Assembly: GCA_903923395.1 (NCBI GenBank)
Contig: CAIXXM010000102.1
Coordinates: 1-64,000 of the forward strand
Direction: 5' to 3'
Origin: an uncultured Acidobacteriia bacterium
Lineage (GTDB): Bacteria; Acidobacteriota; Terriglobia; Bryobacterales; Bryobacteraceae
DNA: 64,000 nucleotides
This document shows, in pieces, positions 8,484 to 18,130 of this stretch. Each line of letters opens with the position of its first letter. Position 1 is the stretch's first letter. Made by a program: the position numbers and the translations under genes. Under the pieces are notes generated by a model. The model saw only the letters and a list, made by a program, of their open reading frames with translations. It did not search any database and had not been told where the DNA came from.

Positions 8484-8915
8484 ATGAAGCTTCCTGTTCT
8501 TCTTGCACTTGTCACCGCGCTCTTTGCTGCGGATGTTGTGATTCCGCCCGCCGCGCAGATGCAGCCCGCGGAGTTGGCGAAGGATCTGAAAACGCCGCTG
8601 GTTCTGCACGTGGGATTTCCGGTACTGTATAAGTCCGTACATATACAAGGCACTGCTTACGCCGGGCCGGGCAGCAAAACAGAGGGGCTGGAGGAACTGA
8701 AGAAAGCGGTTGCTGGCCAGCCGCTGGACCGTGCCATCGTGATTTACTGCGGCTGCTGCCCGTGGGATAAGTGTCCAAATGTGAAACCGGCCTTTGCTGC
8801 CTTGAAAGCGATGGGCTTCAAGAATGTGAAGGCAGTGGTGATTCCAGAGAACCTGAAGACAGACTGGATCGACAAGGGCTATCCCACGGACCGCCGTGCT
8901 CCTACAGCGCAGTAG
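8484..8915 (+). CDS. Secreted rhodanese-like protein with Cys-rich active loop
   Basis: The 143-aa product has a signal peptide (MKLPVLLALVTALFAA) and a single rhodanese domain with the PLDRAIVIYCG strand leading into the active-site loop. The loop reads CGCCPWDKC, with four cysteines, where ordinary rhodaneses have one catalytic Cys in a six-residue loop. That suggests redox or metal chemistry rather than, or as well as, sulfur transfer. It lies 40 bp upstream of the Oar-like receptor gene, possibly in the same transcript. Confidence 0.75.
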   Translation: MKLPVLLALVTALFAADVVIPPAAQMQPAELAKDLKTPLVLHVGFPVLYKSVHIQGTAYAGPGSKTEGLEELKKAVAGQPLDRAIVIYCGCCPWDKCPNVKPAFAALKAMGFKNVKAVVIPENLKTDWIDKGYPTDRRAPTAQ

Positions 8916-8955
8916 GACCTTGATAAACTGAGCGGCTTGCAGTAGAGGAGGTCCC

Positions 8956-11900
8956 ATGCCGCGCCTGTTGGCTTTGTTTTTCACCGCTCTTGGTCTGCTG
9001 TCCGCACAGATCACGTCTTGTTCGCTCTCCGGCACCCTGCAGGATTCGGCCGGTGCGAGTGTGCCCGGCGTCACGGTGATATTAACCAGTGAAGGGAATG
9101 GTTTCGTGCGCACCGCAGTGACCACGAATGAGGGCTTCTTCTCGTTTCCTGACCTGACTCCTGCCACATTTACGCTCTCCATTGCGGCCAAGGGCTTCAA
9201 GACTTACCGCGAGACCGGCATCTCCGTCGATACAGGGCAGGAGCGGTCTCTCGGGCTGGTGAAATTGCAGTTGGGTGCGGTAAGTGAAACCATCACGGTC
9301 AAGGCCGACGTGATTGCCGTGGATCTGACCACAGGGGAACGTTCCGGCACACTGAATGGCAGCCAGATGGATGCCCTGGCGCTGCGCGGGCGTGACATCT
9401 TCGATGCCGTCAGCCTGCTGCCGGGTGTGGTGGATACCAGCGACGGACGTGATGCGCCGAGTCCCAACAGTCTGACCAGTATTTATGTCGCCGGTGGAAG
9501 GTCAGACCAGAAGAGCGTCACTGTGGATGGCGTGATGAATATTGATACGGGGGCCAGCAACACATTGCTGGTAACGCCTTCCATGGATTCCGTGGCCGAG
9601 GTGAAAGTTCTGATGTCCGCTTATTCGGCGGAATACGGCAGGAACCCAGCCTCGATCAGTATCATTACCAAAGGCGGCGGGACGGCCTATCACGGGCAGG
9701 CCTCCTATTACTTCCGCAATGAAGCGCTGAACGCGAATAACTTCTTTTCAAATGAGGCGGGCAGACCACGGCAGAAGTACCGCTATAACATCGGCAGTTA
9801 CTCGGTTGGCGGACCTGCGATATTGCCGAAGATCATGCCGCGCCGCCGCAAGGTGTTCTTCTTCTTCAATCAAGAGTTTCAGAACCAGGTGGTGGCGTAT
9901 GGCGTCCAGGAGGATACGGTGCCAATTGCGCTTGAGCGGCAGGGTGATTTTTCCAAGTCTTACAATACCAACGGCAGCGCGATCACGGTAAATGATCCGT
10001 TAAATGGAAAGAAGGCCTTCCCCGGGAACGTGATTCCGCCTTCCAGGTTAACGGCAGTGGGCAAGGCGATCCTGAACATCTTCCCCTCACCCAACTTTGT
10101 GGACCCCAATATTCTTACCCGCTACAACTGGAACTACTATGTGGCGGACTCCGAACCTTATAACCGGAGAATCGAGACGGCGCGTATTGACTGGTCCCCG
10201 AAGGATAACTGGCAGATCTTCTTCAGCGGCACCAATAATGCAGATCACCAGAATGTGCCCTACATAGGCGGGAATACAGGTTTTGTCGCTGGTTCCTTGA
10301 ACTTTGTGCTGACGCCGATCTCCTACTCCCAACCGGGCCGCCTGGCTGCCTTGCATTCGACGAATACCCTTTCGCCTACGCTGTTCAATGAGGCTTCCGT
10401 CTCAGAGAGTCAAAACCGCAGTCTCTTCACACCGTCTAATCCAGCGCTGGTGGACCGCACGGCGCTTGGCATCAATATCCCGCAGCGCAACCCGGCGCTG
10501 AACCCTTTGAATTTGATTCCAGCGATGACCTTCAGCAGCATTCAGCATTATGCAAACCCCTCGCTGCGGGCGGCAACGCCGGGCTTTTGGAATAACACGG
10601 TTTACACGTTCGTGGATAACCTGAGCAAAATACAAGGTACGCATACCATCAAGGCTGGCCTTTACTTCGAACATACCCTGAAGGTGCAGAATGCGAATGT
10701 TTCGACGTCCGGCTCACTGAGCTTTAATACGGACTCGAACAATCCGCTGGATGCCAACAATTCCTACGCGAATGCACTGCTGGGGAACTATGATTCGTAC
10801 ACAGAGGCGACGGCTGGCCCGGTCGGGAACTATGTTTTCACGAACACGGAGTTCTATTTGCAGGATGACTGGAAGGCAAAGAGCAACCTTTCGCTGAGCT
10901 TTGGTATCCGCTTCTATCATGACCCCGCGCAGTTGAATACGACTGGCCAGAGTTCCTGGTTCTCAGCCGCTGCGTGGGACCCGGCTACGGCACCGGTGTT
11001 AATCCGCCCTGCGAGTGTGGGTGGACAAAATGTGGGGATGGATCCACGCACCGGGACGACTTATCCGTATGGTTTGGTGGGTGATTTCGTGCCAGGCGTG
11101 GGGAATCCCGCCGATGGGCAACTGCTGGCGGGGAAGAACGGGCAGCCGAGGTCGCCGTATCAACTGGCTCCCGTGGCGGCGGCACCGCGCTTTGGTTTTG
11201 CATGGGATCCTTTCAAGACAGGTAAGTCGTCGATCCGAGGCGGGGCCGGCATCTATTTCGACCGGATTGCCGGCAATACCACCATGGCGTTGACTTCAAA
11301 TCCGCCAAGTGTTTTCACGCCGACCCAGTACTTCGGCAGCGTCTCTGACCTTGCGGCCTCGGCATCTTCGGCATATCTGGCTCCGAGCGGGACGACTTAT
11401 TCGCTCGCCAGCACGCCGCACCAGCAACAGGTTTATAACTATAACCTGCAGATTGACCGCAGGCTGGGGTCCAATATGATCTCCGTGGGCTATTCCGGCT
11501 CTCTCAGCCGCCATCTGCTGTGGGAGCGGAATATCAATGCCGTGCCCGCTGGATCACTGTTCCTGAATCTAAATCCACAGAATAAGAGCCCCATCAGCAC
11601 GAGTGCACTTTCGACGAACTTCCTCAGGCCATATTCGGCCTATGGGGATATCTATCTCTATGAGTTCGCGGGTACATCGAATTACAATTCCCTGATCGCG
11701 TCATTCCAGCACAGGGTTTCGCATGGACTCACCGTCACGTTGAATTACACGTTCAGCAAGGCTTTGGACAGTGCGGACGGTCCAAGCAGTGCGGTGGATC
11801 CGTTTCTGGCAACGCGGTCAAGGAACTATGGACCGGCGGGCTTCAACCGCGCACATGTGTTCACGGGCAGCTATTATTATTCGATTCCCAAGTTGAGCAG

Positions 11901-12441
11901 TGCTACGCATATTCGTGCTCTGGGCTGGATTGGCGATAACTGGGAGCTCTCCGGTGTAGTCCGCTTATTGACAGGGGCACCGCTGACTCCGGGATACAGC
12001 CTGGTAACTGGAATCACCGCTCCGAGCGGGACGCCTTCCGAGACAGCGCGCTTACAGGTTGTCAATCCGGATGCACCGCTGGCGCAGCGGTTTGGACCTC
12101 CGCCTGAACCCGCGGGGCAAGCTTCCGTGGCGAATGCCGGACCCTGGCTTTCGACTAGCACCGCGCCGCAATTTGGCAATCTTGGGCAGAATACCGTCAC
12201 CGGACCCGGCACGAACAATTGGGACTTATCGCTCTACCGCGTGATCCCTTTCAAAGAAGGCCGCGTGAAGGGGATGCTGCGGTTTGAGACTTACAACACG
12301 CTGAACCACACGCAGTTTAATGCGATTAACTCGACGGCACAATTCAATACCCAGGCGCAGCAGGTGAATACGGCGTTCCTGTTGCCCACAGGGGCGCGCC
12401 CGCCACGGTATATCCAGCTGGCACTTCGAGTTATGTTCTGA
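8956..12441 (+). CDS. Oar-like TonB-dependent receptor with carboxypeptidase-regulatory N-domain
   Basis: The 1161-aa outer-membrane protein is preceded by a strong GGAGG. A signal peptide (..FFTALGLLSAQ) is followed by a carboxypeptidase-regulatory-like domain (~residues 22-110; GTLQDSAGASVPGVTV), a plug (~120-240; VAGGRSDQKSVTVDGV, AEYGRNPASISIITKGG) and a long beta-barrel ending in alternating hydrophobics (RPPRYIQLALRVMF). Proteins of this type are abundant in Acidobacteria and are thought to import oligosaccharides or other large ligands. It ends 6 bp before the convergent araD. Confidence 0.88.
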   Translation: MPRLLALFFTALGLLSAQITSCSLSGTLQDSAGASVPGVTVILTSEGNGFVRTAVTTNEGFFSFPDLTPATFTLSIAAKGFKTYRETGISVDTGQERSLGLVKLQLGAVSETITVKADVIAVDLTTGERSGTLNGSQMDALALRGRDIFDAVSLLPGVVDTSDGRDAPSPNSLTSIYVAGGRSDQKSVTVDGVMNIDTGASNTLLVTPSMDSVAEVKVLMSAYSAEYGRNPASISIITKGGGTAYHGQASYYFRNEALNANNFFSNEAGRPRQKYRYNIGSYSVGGPAILPKIMPRRRKVFFFFNQEFQNQVVAYGVQEDTVPIALERQGDFSKSYNTNGSAITVNDPLNGKKAFPGNVIPPSRLTAVGKAILNIFPSPNFVDPNILTRYNWNYYVADSEPYNRRIETARIDWSPKDNWQIFFSGTNNADHQNVPYIGGNTGFVAGSLNFVLTPISYSQPGRLAALHSTNTLSPTLFNEASVSESQNRSLFTPSNPALVDRTALGINIPQRNPALNPLNLIPAMTFSSIQHYANPSLRAATPGFWNNTVYTFVDNLSKIQGTHTIKAGLYFEHTLKVQNANVSTSGSLSFNTDSNNPLDANNSYANALLGNYDSYTEATAGPVGNYVFTNTEFYLQDDWKAKSNLSLSFGIRFYHDPAQLNTTGQSSWFSAAAWDPATAPVLIRPASVGGQNVGMDPRTGTTYPYGLVGDFVPGVGNPADGQLLAGKNGQPRSPYQLAPVAAAPRFGFAWDPFKTGKSSIRGGAGIYFDRIAGNTTMALTSNPPSVFTPTQYFGSVSDLAASASSAYLAPSGTTYSLASTPHQQQVYNYNLQIDRRLGSNMISVGYSGSLSRHLLWERNINAVPAGSLFLNLNPQNKSPISTSALSTNFLRPYSAYGDIYLYEFAGTSNYNSLIASFQHRVSHGLTVTLNYTFSKALDSADGPSSAVDPFLATRSRNYGPAGFNRAHVFTGSYYYSIPKLSSATHIRALGWIGDNWELSGVVRLLTGAPLTPGYSLVTGITAPSGTPSETARLQVVNPDAPLAQRFGPPPEPAGQASVANAGPWLSTSTAPQFGNLGQNTVTGPGTNNWDLSLYRVIPFKEGRVKGMLRFETYNTLNHTQFNAINSTAQFNTQAQQVNTAFLLPTGARPPRYIQLALRVMF

Positions 12442-12447
12442 TGGCGG

Positions 12448-13140
12448 CTATTTCTGGCCGTAATAGGCGTTGGGACCGTGCTTGCGAAGGAAGTGCTTGT
12501 CCCGCAGTTCCTGGGTGATCCCCTTGGCAGCCGGGGCGATGCTGACGGTCATCATGGCCAGGTGGGCCACTTCTTCGAGAATATAGGCGTAGTGGCAGGC
12601 TTCCGTCGAGGACTTACCCCAGGTGAATGGGGCGTGTCCTGCCACGAGAACGGCCTTGACTGACATGGGATTTAGACCTTCGAAGCGCCGCGCAATCACC
12701 AGGCCCGTATTCCATTCGTAGGCGGATTGAATCTCTTCCGTGGTCATTACATCGGTGACTGGAATGGGTCCATGGAAGTAATCCGCATGTGTGGTGCCGA
12801 AACAGGGGATTTCACGGTGTGCCTGCGCCCAAGCCGTCGCATGGCGTGAGTGTGTATGTGCCACACCTCCGATCGCGGGAAAGGTTTGGTAGAGCGCGAG
12901 GTGCGTGGGCAGGTCCGAAGAAGGACGGAGATTGCCTTCCAGGATGTTACCGGTGAGATCCGTGACCACCAGATCTTCGACCCTCATCTTGTCATACGGT
13001 ACGCCGCTGGGTTTGATCACCACCATGCCGTTTGGGCGGTCAATGCCGCTGGCGTTGCCGAAGGTTTCAATTACCAGGCCCTTGCGGACCAGAGACAGGT
13101 TCGCTTCCAGGACTTCTGTTCGTAAGTGTCTAGCTAGCAT
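12448..13140 (-). CDS. araD: L-ribulose-5-phosphate 4-epimerase
   Basis: The product is 230 aa, essentially the E. coli AraD length, when read from the ATG at 13140. The longer ORF start at 13356 adds a non-homologous extension lying within araB. Visible motifs are FGNASGIDR, KPSGV, the zinc ligands HTHSRHATAWAQ, the ACHYAYILEEVAH His and a YYGQ C-terminus. It converts L-ribulose-5-P to D-xylulose-5-P, feeding the pentose phosphate pathway. Its start overlaps the araB stop by 11 bp (ATGCTAGCTAG), which indicates translational coupling. Confidence 0.93.
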   Translation of the reverse strand: MLARHLRTEVLEANLSLVRKGLVIETFGNASGIDRPNGMVVIKPSGVPYDKMRVEDLVVTDLTGNILEGNLRPSSDLPTHLALYQTFPAIGGVAHTHSRHATAWAQAHREIPCFGTTHADYFHGPIPVTDVMTTEEIQSAYEWNTGLVIARRFEGLNPMSVKAVLVAGHAPFTWGKSSTEACHYAYILEEVAHLAMMTVSIAPAAKGITQELRDKHFLRKHGPNAYYGQK

Positions 13141-14689
13141 TTCTGGCTTCCATCGCCACGTGGCGGAGAGTCCGCAGCGCCTGTCCGCGGCCGAGCGAGA
13201 AGTAAAGTTCGCGGAAGACCGGGTATAACTGGTCATAGGCGGCGCGCGTGCCGGGTTGCGGTGCAAAGGTGCGGTATTCGGGGCAGAGTACTTTTTGCGC
13301 TTCAGGAATGGAGCCAAAAGTTCCGGCCGCGAGGAACGCGAAGATGGCAGAGCCAAGGCTGGTTACGTCGGAAGCAGGCACCAGCACCGGCTTATTCAGG
13401 ATGTTGGCGTAGATCTGATTGAGAACGTGATTCTTCTGCGGGATGCCGCCACCATTGATGACGCGCTGTATGGGAACGTGATGCTCTTCCATGCGCTCAA
13501 AGATGACGCGTGTGTGGAAGCCGGCACCTTCGATGGCCGAGAATAACTCATCTTGCGCGGTGTGGGTGAGCCGCCAGCCGAGTGTCATGCCACTCACTTC
13601 GGGGTCCACCAGAATCGTGCGGTCACCGTTATCCCAGGGGAAGCGCAACATGCCTGTGGAACCCGCGGGATAACTCTCCAAGCCCTTCGACAAAGCAGCT
13701 ACGGACGTACCGGCGCGGCGGGCGATGGCCTCAAAGACATCACCTGTGGCGGACATGCCGGCTTCGATACCTGTGTATTGCGGATCAACCGAGCCGGGAA
13801 CTACGCCGCAAAGACCGGGGACCAGTTCCGCGGTGGTGTTCATGGCGATGATACAGGTGGAGGTGCCGCAGATATTGACGACGTCACCAAGAGCAGCTCC
13901 GGCACCGAGTGCATCCCAGTGGGCATCAAAGGCACCCACTGGAATGGGAATGCCGCTGCGGAGGCTCATATGCTGCGCCCATTCCGGAGAGAGCGTTCCG
14001 GCGAGTTTATCTGACGTCGCGTAAGTGCCGGATAACTTATCGCGGAAGCCGGAGAGCAGGGGATCAACAGAGGTGAGAAAGTCTTCCGGCGGGAGTCCGC
14101 CGAGGGAGTCATTCCACATCCATTTATGCCCGGCAGCACAGATACTGCGCTTCACTTGCGCGGGGTCAGTGATACCGCAGAGGGTTGCGGCCACCATGTC
14201 GCAATGTTCCAAGGCGCTGGCAGTTTTCGATTGGAGCCCGGGGTTATGGCGCAGGAAGTGGAGTAACTTACTCCAACCCCATTCGCTCGAGTAAGTGCCC
14301 CCGCACCATGCAATGGCGGGTAAGTTCGTCTCGCGGGCCAGGGTGGTGATTTCCGAGGCTTCCTTCCAGGCGCGATGGTCACACCAAAGATAGTAAGGCG
14401 CCAGCGGCTGCATCTGAGAATCGACCGGGACAACGCTGGAGCCGGTGGTATCGATGGCGATGGCATCCACCTGGCTGCCTTCAATCCCTGCAGCGCTGAT
14501 GGCACTGCGCATAGCGGAGGCGAGCGCCGCCATATGATCTTCATGCTTCTGGGTGGCATGGTCGGGGTCACTGGCGCGCCGCTCCAGTGGATATTCCCCA
14601 ACCCCAAAACCCAGGCGTCCCCGTGCGCTGTCGAAGAGCGACACACGCACGGAGAGCGTCCCGAAATCGACGCCTGCAACGATACTCAT
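13130..14689 (-). CDS. araB: Ribulokinase (FGGY family)
   Basis: The 519-aa product has FGGY kinase signatures: the N-terminal nucleotide loop GVDFGTLSVRVSLFD, AIDTTGSSVVPVD, GAFDAHWDALG with the catalytic Asp, INGGGIPQKN, and a second ATP loop near ASDVTSLGSAIFA. It phosphorylates L-ribulose to L-ribulose-5-P. It sits 3 bp after the isomerase gene and overlaps araD, so the arabinose order isomerase-kinase-epimerase is complete. Length is slightly below E. coli AraB (~566 aa), as in many other phyla. Confidence 0.9.
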   Translation of the reverse strand: MSIVAGVDFGTLSVRVSLFDSARGRLGFGVGEYPLERRASDPDHATQKHEDHMAALASAMRSAISAAGIEGSQVDAIAIDTTGSSVVPVDSQMQPLAPYYLWCDHRAWKEASEITTLARETNLPAIAWCGGTYSSEWGWSKLLHFLRHNPGLQSKTASALEHCDMVAATLCGITDPAQVKRSICAAGHKWMWNDSLGGLPPEDFLTSVDPLLSGFRDKLSGTYATSDKLAGTLSPEWAQHMSLRSGIPIPVGAFDAHWDALGAGAALGDVVNICGTSTCIIAMNTTAELVPGLCGVVPGSVDPQYTGIEAGMSATGDVFEAIARRAGTSVAALSKGLESYPAGSTGMLRFPWDNGDRTILVDPEVSGMTLGWRLTHTAQDELFSAIEGAGFHTRVIFERMEEHHVPIQRVINGGGIPQKNHVLNQIYANILNKPVLVPASDVTSLGSAIFAFLAAGTFGSIPEAQKVLCPEYRTFAPQPGTRAAYDQLYPVFRELYFSLGRGQALRTLRHVAMEARNAS

Positions 14690-14692
14690 GAC

Positions 14693-16108
14693 TTAGTCTT
14701 TGCCGTGGTAATGGACTTCCCAGTTCAGATACTTGGTGGCCGCTTCATAGACCACGTCCGCGGTGCCGGAGAAGTTCGCGGCGACGTGATGCTCATAGCC
14801 GTTGGCGCAGATGAAGTGGAGCAGGTCCTGCATATCTTCAATGTGGACAACGCCTGCGCCGCCGAAGGTTTCGAGGGGGTCATCTGTAAACTCGCCCTGG
14901 CCGACATAGCCGGTAATTGCGCCAAGGTGATCTGAAGTGGAGAAGCGGGCGAAGCTCATGGGACCTGACTTCACGCGGCCGACACAGGTGCCGAAGGTGT
15001 TATCGCGACCCACGGTGCCTGCGATGATCTGCTGGAAATCCATCTTGACTTCGCGGAAGAAGTGCTTGGGTAAGTTACTGCAGTGGAAGCAGACGGCCTT
15101 ATCCGGATCTTCACCGTAGTTATTATTCCAATCGAGCAAGGCGCTGGGAGTCTGGGAAGCCAGGGCCAGAGCGTGCATGCCGATCACACCGGCGATATCG
15201 ACTTCGCAGGCGCTGGAAAAGAGATTCTCGCTCATCATGCTCATCACTGTGCAGGGCACCACGCCGAAGTATTCTTCAAGTGAAGTCCAGCACTGGACGG
15301 CACTGATGGTGCAATCGGTCTGGCACATCCACTCGTCAATGACCGCGCCGAGTTTGGCCATCTTCATCAACGCTGCAGCGGGCGTGGTGTTGGTGTCCAC
15401 ATAGCGCTGGATTGCCGCGAGTTTACCCTGTGCGAGCGGATGATCATCTTTCATGCGGTCAATGCGGCCGAGGATTTCCGATAAGTCAATCGGCTCGACG
15501 GAGATACCGCTGGCTTCGAGTAACTTCTCCGAGTAACGGACCGTGTTGAAGGCTGAGGGGCGGGCGCCGATGGCACCGATGCGAAGGCGGCGGAGTCCAC
15601 GGACCACGCGACAGACAGCCTTGAAATCTTCCAGATCTTTTGCGAAGGCGGCGGAGTGGGGGGCTACGGTGTGGAGCCGGGTCAGCGAGTACGGAATGCC
15701 GTACTGCATCAGGTTATTGCAGGCGGACATTTTGCCGCAGAAGCTGTCGCGGCGGTCCGCGATGAGCATCTTGGTGGCGCTGTCCGGAGTGGCCTGGACG
15801 AGTACAGGCACGTTGAGGTTGGACATGCGGATGGTATCCGCGATGGCGCGTTCATCGCCGAAGTTTGGCAGTGAAACGATGATGCCGGCGATGTCTTTGC
15901 GGTGCTGGTCAAAGAGGTCCGCGCATCGGCGGGCTTCCTGACGGGTTTCGATGGCACCGAACTTGGTTTCCTGCTGGGTGACGGCGATGACGTTGACGCC
16001 TGCCGCTTCCAGCACTGCTTTCATTTCGCGGTAACCGGAATCCGCGAGGTGATCCGGGAAGAAACCCCGGTTGCCGATAATTAGTCCGAGAGTAAGTTGT
16101 TCCTGCAT
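14693..16108 (-). CDS. FucI/AraA-fold isomerase, predicted L-arabinose isomerase
   Basis: The 471-aa product is not a canonical AraA; it resembles L-fucose-isomerase-related proteins (COG2407 type). Features are LGLIIGNRGFFPDHL at the N-terminus, MSMMSENLFSSACEVDIAG with candidate metal-ligand Glu/Asp, WNNNYGEDPDKAVCFHCSN, and a C-terminal HHVAANF His. Because it lies between a sugar symporter and araB-araD with gaps of 1 and 3 bp, the likely reaction is L-arabinose to L-ribulose. The family also includes fucose and other aldose isomerases, so substrate assignment rests on context. Confidence 0.75.
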   Translation of the reverse strand: MQEQLTLGLIIGNRGFFPDHLADSGYREMKAVLEAAGVNVIAVTQQETKFGAIETRQEARRCADLFDQHRKDIAGIIVSLPNFGDERAIADTIRMSNLNVPVLVQATPDSATKMLIADRRDSFCGKMSACNNLMQYGIPYSLTRLHTVAPHSAAFAKDLEDFKAVCRVVRGLRRLRIGAIGARPSAFNTVRYSEKLLEASGISVEPIDLSEILGRIDRMKDDHPLAQGKLAAIQRYVDTNTTPAAALMKMAKLGAVIDEWMCQTDCTISAVQCWTSLEEYFGVVPCTVMSMMSENLFSSACEVDIAGVIGMHALALASQTPSALLDWNNNYGEDPDKAVCFHCSNLPKHFFREVKMDFQQIIAGTVGRDNTFGTCVGRVKSGPMSFARFSTSDHLGAITGYVGQGEFTDDPLETFGGAGVVHIEDMQDLLHFICANGYEHHVAANFSGTADVVYEAATKYLNWEVHYHGKD

Positions 16109-16109
16109 A

Positions 16110-16328
16110 TTATTCTTTGGTGGGCTTGAACTTCAAGGTATACCAGCCGCCGAGTGCCAGCAACAGAATGCCCCACCAGATACCGGCGTGGAGTTCTGAA
16201 AGGACAACCGGATGTGCGGCGGGGTTCATGTAATCGAAGATGCCTGCGCCGAGGATCAGCACGCCGTAGGCGAGCAGCAGGATGCCAATGAAGAACCAGA
16301 TGGGGATCATTCCCTTGCGATGTGACAT
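16110..16328 (-). CDS. 72-aa two-TM protein of the arabinose operon
   Basis: A small membrane protein: a basic N-terminus (MSHRKG), TM1 (IPIWFFIGILLLAYGVLILGA), a short loop (~30 residues) with a PVVLSELHAG segment, TM2 (WWGILLLALGGWYTL) and a Lys-rich tail. It is 1 bp from the isomerase and 12 bp from the symporter. I do not recognise a named family. Its place between transporter and isomerase suggests an accessory subunit of the symporter, analogous to small subunits of some sodium/solute transporters. That is inference. Confidence 0.7.
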   Translation of the reverse strand: MSHRKGMIPIWFFIGILLLAYGVLILGAGIFDYMNPAAHPVVLSELHAGIWWGILLLALGGWYTLKFKPTKE

Positions 16329-16340
16329 ATATGTTCGCTC

Positions 16341-18038
16341 CTACCAGACCAGGATGTTGAGAATGACGAGAATAACCGCGATGACGATGGCCCAGAACAT
16401 GGGCCGCTTGTAAGTGGGAACCCAGTCTTCCTTGGGTAACACGGTGCAGCCGTAGACGAGGCCGTTCAGTTCGGATTCGGGCTGGGCCTTGGTCATGTAA
16501 CTCAGGATGACGGTAACGAAGACGCAGATGAGCCAACTCCAAAGGGCGCGGTACATGTTCTCTGCCATGTCTTTGGCATGCGGGGAAACGGCGATGTATT
16601 TGAGTACTCCGGGATCGGCTTTGACCGCGGCCCACATGGCGATAGAAGCCAGAGTGCCTGTTAGCAAGCCCCAGAATCCGCCAGCCGGGGTGGCGCGCTT
16701 CCAGAGCATGCCGAGGATGACTGTGCCGAAGAGCGGAGCGATGAAGAAGCTGAAGAGTGCCTGCACGTAATCCATGATGCTGGCGAACTGCATGACCAGA
16801 TAAGCCGTGCCGATGCTGACCAATACGCCGAGGATGGTGCACCAGCGGCCCATGCTGACATAGTGATCATCCGTGCCATCCCTCTTGATGAGGGCGCGGT
16901 AGATATCGTAAGTCCAAACGGTGGCGAAGGCGCTGACGTTGCCTGCCATGCCGGACATGAAGCCTGCGATGAGTGCGGTGATGCCGAGTCCGAGGAGACC
17001 GGGTCCGCAGTAGCGGGCGAGCATGAGGGGCAGCACTTCATTGAAGCTGTGGCCGCCGGTGGCGAGGGCTTCGGCTTCGCCGGTCAGCTTGGTAGGCAGG
17101 ACGGCAAGTGCAAGCAGGCCGGGGACGATGACGATGAAGGGGACGCACATTTTGAAGCCTGCGCCGATGATGGGGGCGAGGCGTGCGGAGCGGAGGTCCT
17201 TGGCGGAGAGAACGCGTTGGACGACGAGGAAGTCGGTGGTCCAGTAACCGAAGGAGATCACCCAGCCGAGGCCGAGGACAATGCCGGTCCAGTGGATGCC
17301 CATGGGGTTGTCCGTGAAAGTGCCGAGGGTGCTCCAGAGGTGTGTGTAATCGCCACCGGGGAAGTTCGTGTGGATGCGCTGGACCATACCCTCCCAGCCG
17401 CCGGTTTCAATGAGTCCGATGATGGAAATGAGAATCGCGCCGAGCCAGATGAGCACGAATTGCAGCACTTCATTGAAGATCGCGGAGAGCAGACCGCCGA
17501 GGACGACGTAGGCGGCGACAGTAAGTGAAGATACCCAGATGGAGAAGTTAATATCCCAGCCCAGGATAACTTTCATGACGAGCGCCATGGAATACATATT
17601 GATGCCGGACATGAAGACCGTCATCAGGGCGAAGCTTACTGCAGAGAGGGCGCGGGAGGGTTCGCCGAAGCGGAGTTTGAGATAGCCGGGGACGGAGTGC
17701 GTCTTCGAGATGTAATAGAACGGCATCATCACGATACCGAGGAAGAGCATTGCGGGGATGGCACCGATCCAATACCAGTGTGTGGCGAGGATGCCGTATT
17801 GGTAGGCGGCGGCGGCCCAGCCCATGAGTTCGAGGGAGCCGAGGTTGGCGGCGACGAAGCTGAGTCCGGCGATCCAGGCGGACATTTCGCGTCCGGCGAG
17901 GAAGAAGTCGTCACCGGTCTGGGTGAATTTCTTGAGGTAAAGGCCGATACCGATGACCATCACGAAGTAGATCGCGATGACGAGGACGTCGATGGTGCTC
18001 AGGGTCAGCAGACGGGTCTGTTCGATGAGGATGGCCAT
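16341..18038 (-). CDS. Sodium:solute symporter (SSS family), predicted arabinose uptake
   Basis: 565 aa when started at the ATG at 18038 (MAILIEQTRLL); the upstream 41 codons of the ORF lack homology-like or hydrophobic character. Around 14 membrane segments are apparent. SSS hallmarks are YFVMVIGIGLYLKKFTQTGDDFFLAGREMSAW at the N-terminus and GYWTTDFLVVQRVLSAKDLRSAR in the middle. It belongs to the SGLT-like branch of sugar symporters. As the first gene of the arabinose operon it is the likely L-arabinose importer of the inner membrane. No regulator gene is adjacent. Confidence 0.85.
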   Translation of the reverse strand: MAILIEQTRLLTLSTIDVLVIAIYFVMVIGIGLYLKKFTQTGDDFFLAGREMSAWIAGLSFVAANLGSLELMGWAAAAYQYGILATHWYWIGAIPAMLFLGIVMMPFYYISKTHSVPGYLKLRFGEPSRALSAVSFALMTVFMSGINMYSMALVMKVILGWDINFSIWVSSLTVAAYVVLGGLLSAIFNEVLQFVLIWLGAILISIIGLIETGGWEGMVQRIHTNFPGGDYTHLWSTLGTFTDNPMGIHWTGIVLGLGWVISFGYWTTDFLVVQRVLSAKDLRSARLAPIIGAGFKMCVPFIVIVPGLLALAVLPTKLTGEAEALATGGHSFNEVLPLMLARYCGPGLLGLGITALIAGFMSGMAGNVSAFATVWTYDIYRALIKRDGTDDHYVSMGRWCTILGVLVSIGTAYLVMQFASIMDYVQALFSFFIAPLFGTVILGMLWKRATPAGGFWGLLTGTLASIAMWAAVKADPGVLKYIAVSPHAKDMAENMYRALWSWLICVFVTVILSYMTKAQPESELNGLVYGCTVLPKEDWVPTYKRPMFWAIVIAVILVILNILVW

Positions 18039-18130
18039 GGGAGTTGGGTCGGTCTTGTGGAGTCTATCGTATAGCAGGCCGTTATGCAAGGGCTTGCAGA
18101 ATAGGGCTTGTTGAACGTGGTTTCGTCCGG

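Noticed and set aside
13141-13356. 72-residue N-terminal extension of AraD in the ORF track
   Set aside because: The extension lies in araB and has no similarity to AraD; the ATG at 13140 gives the family's normal length.
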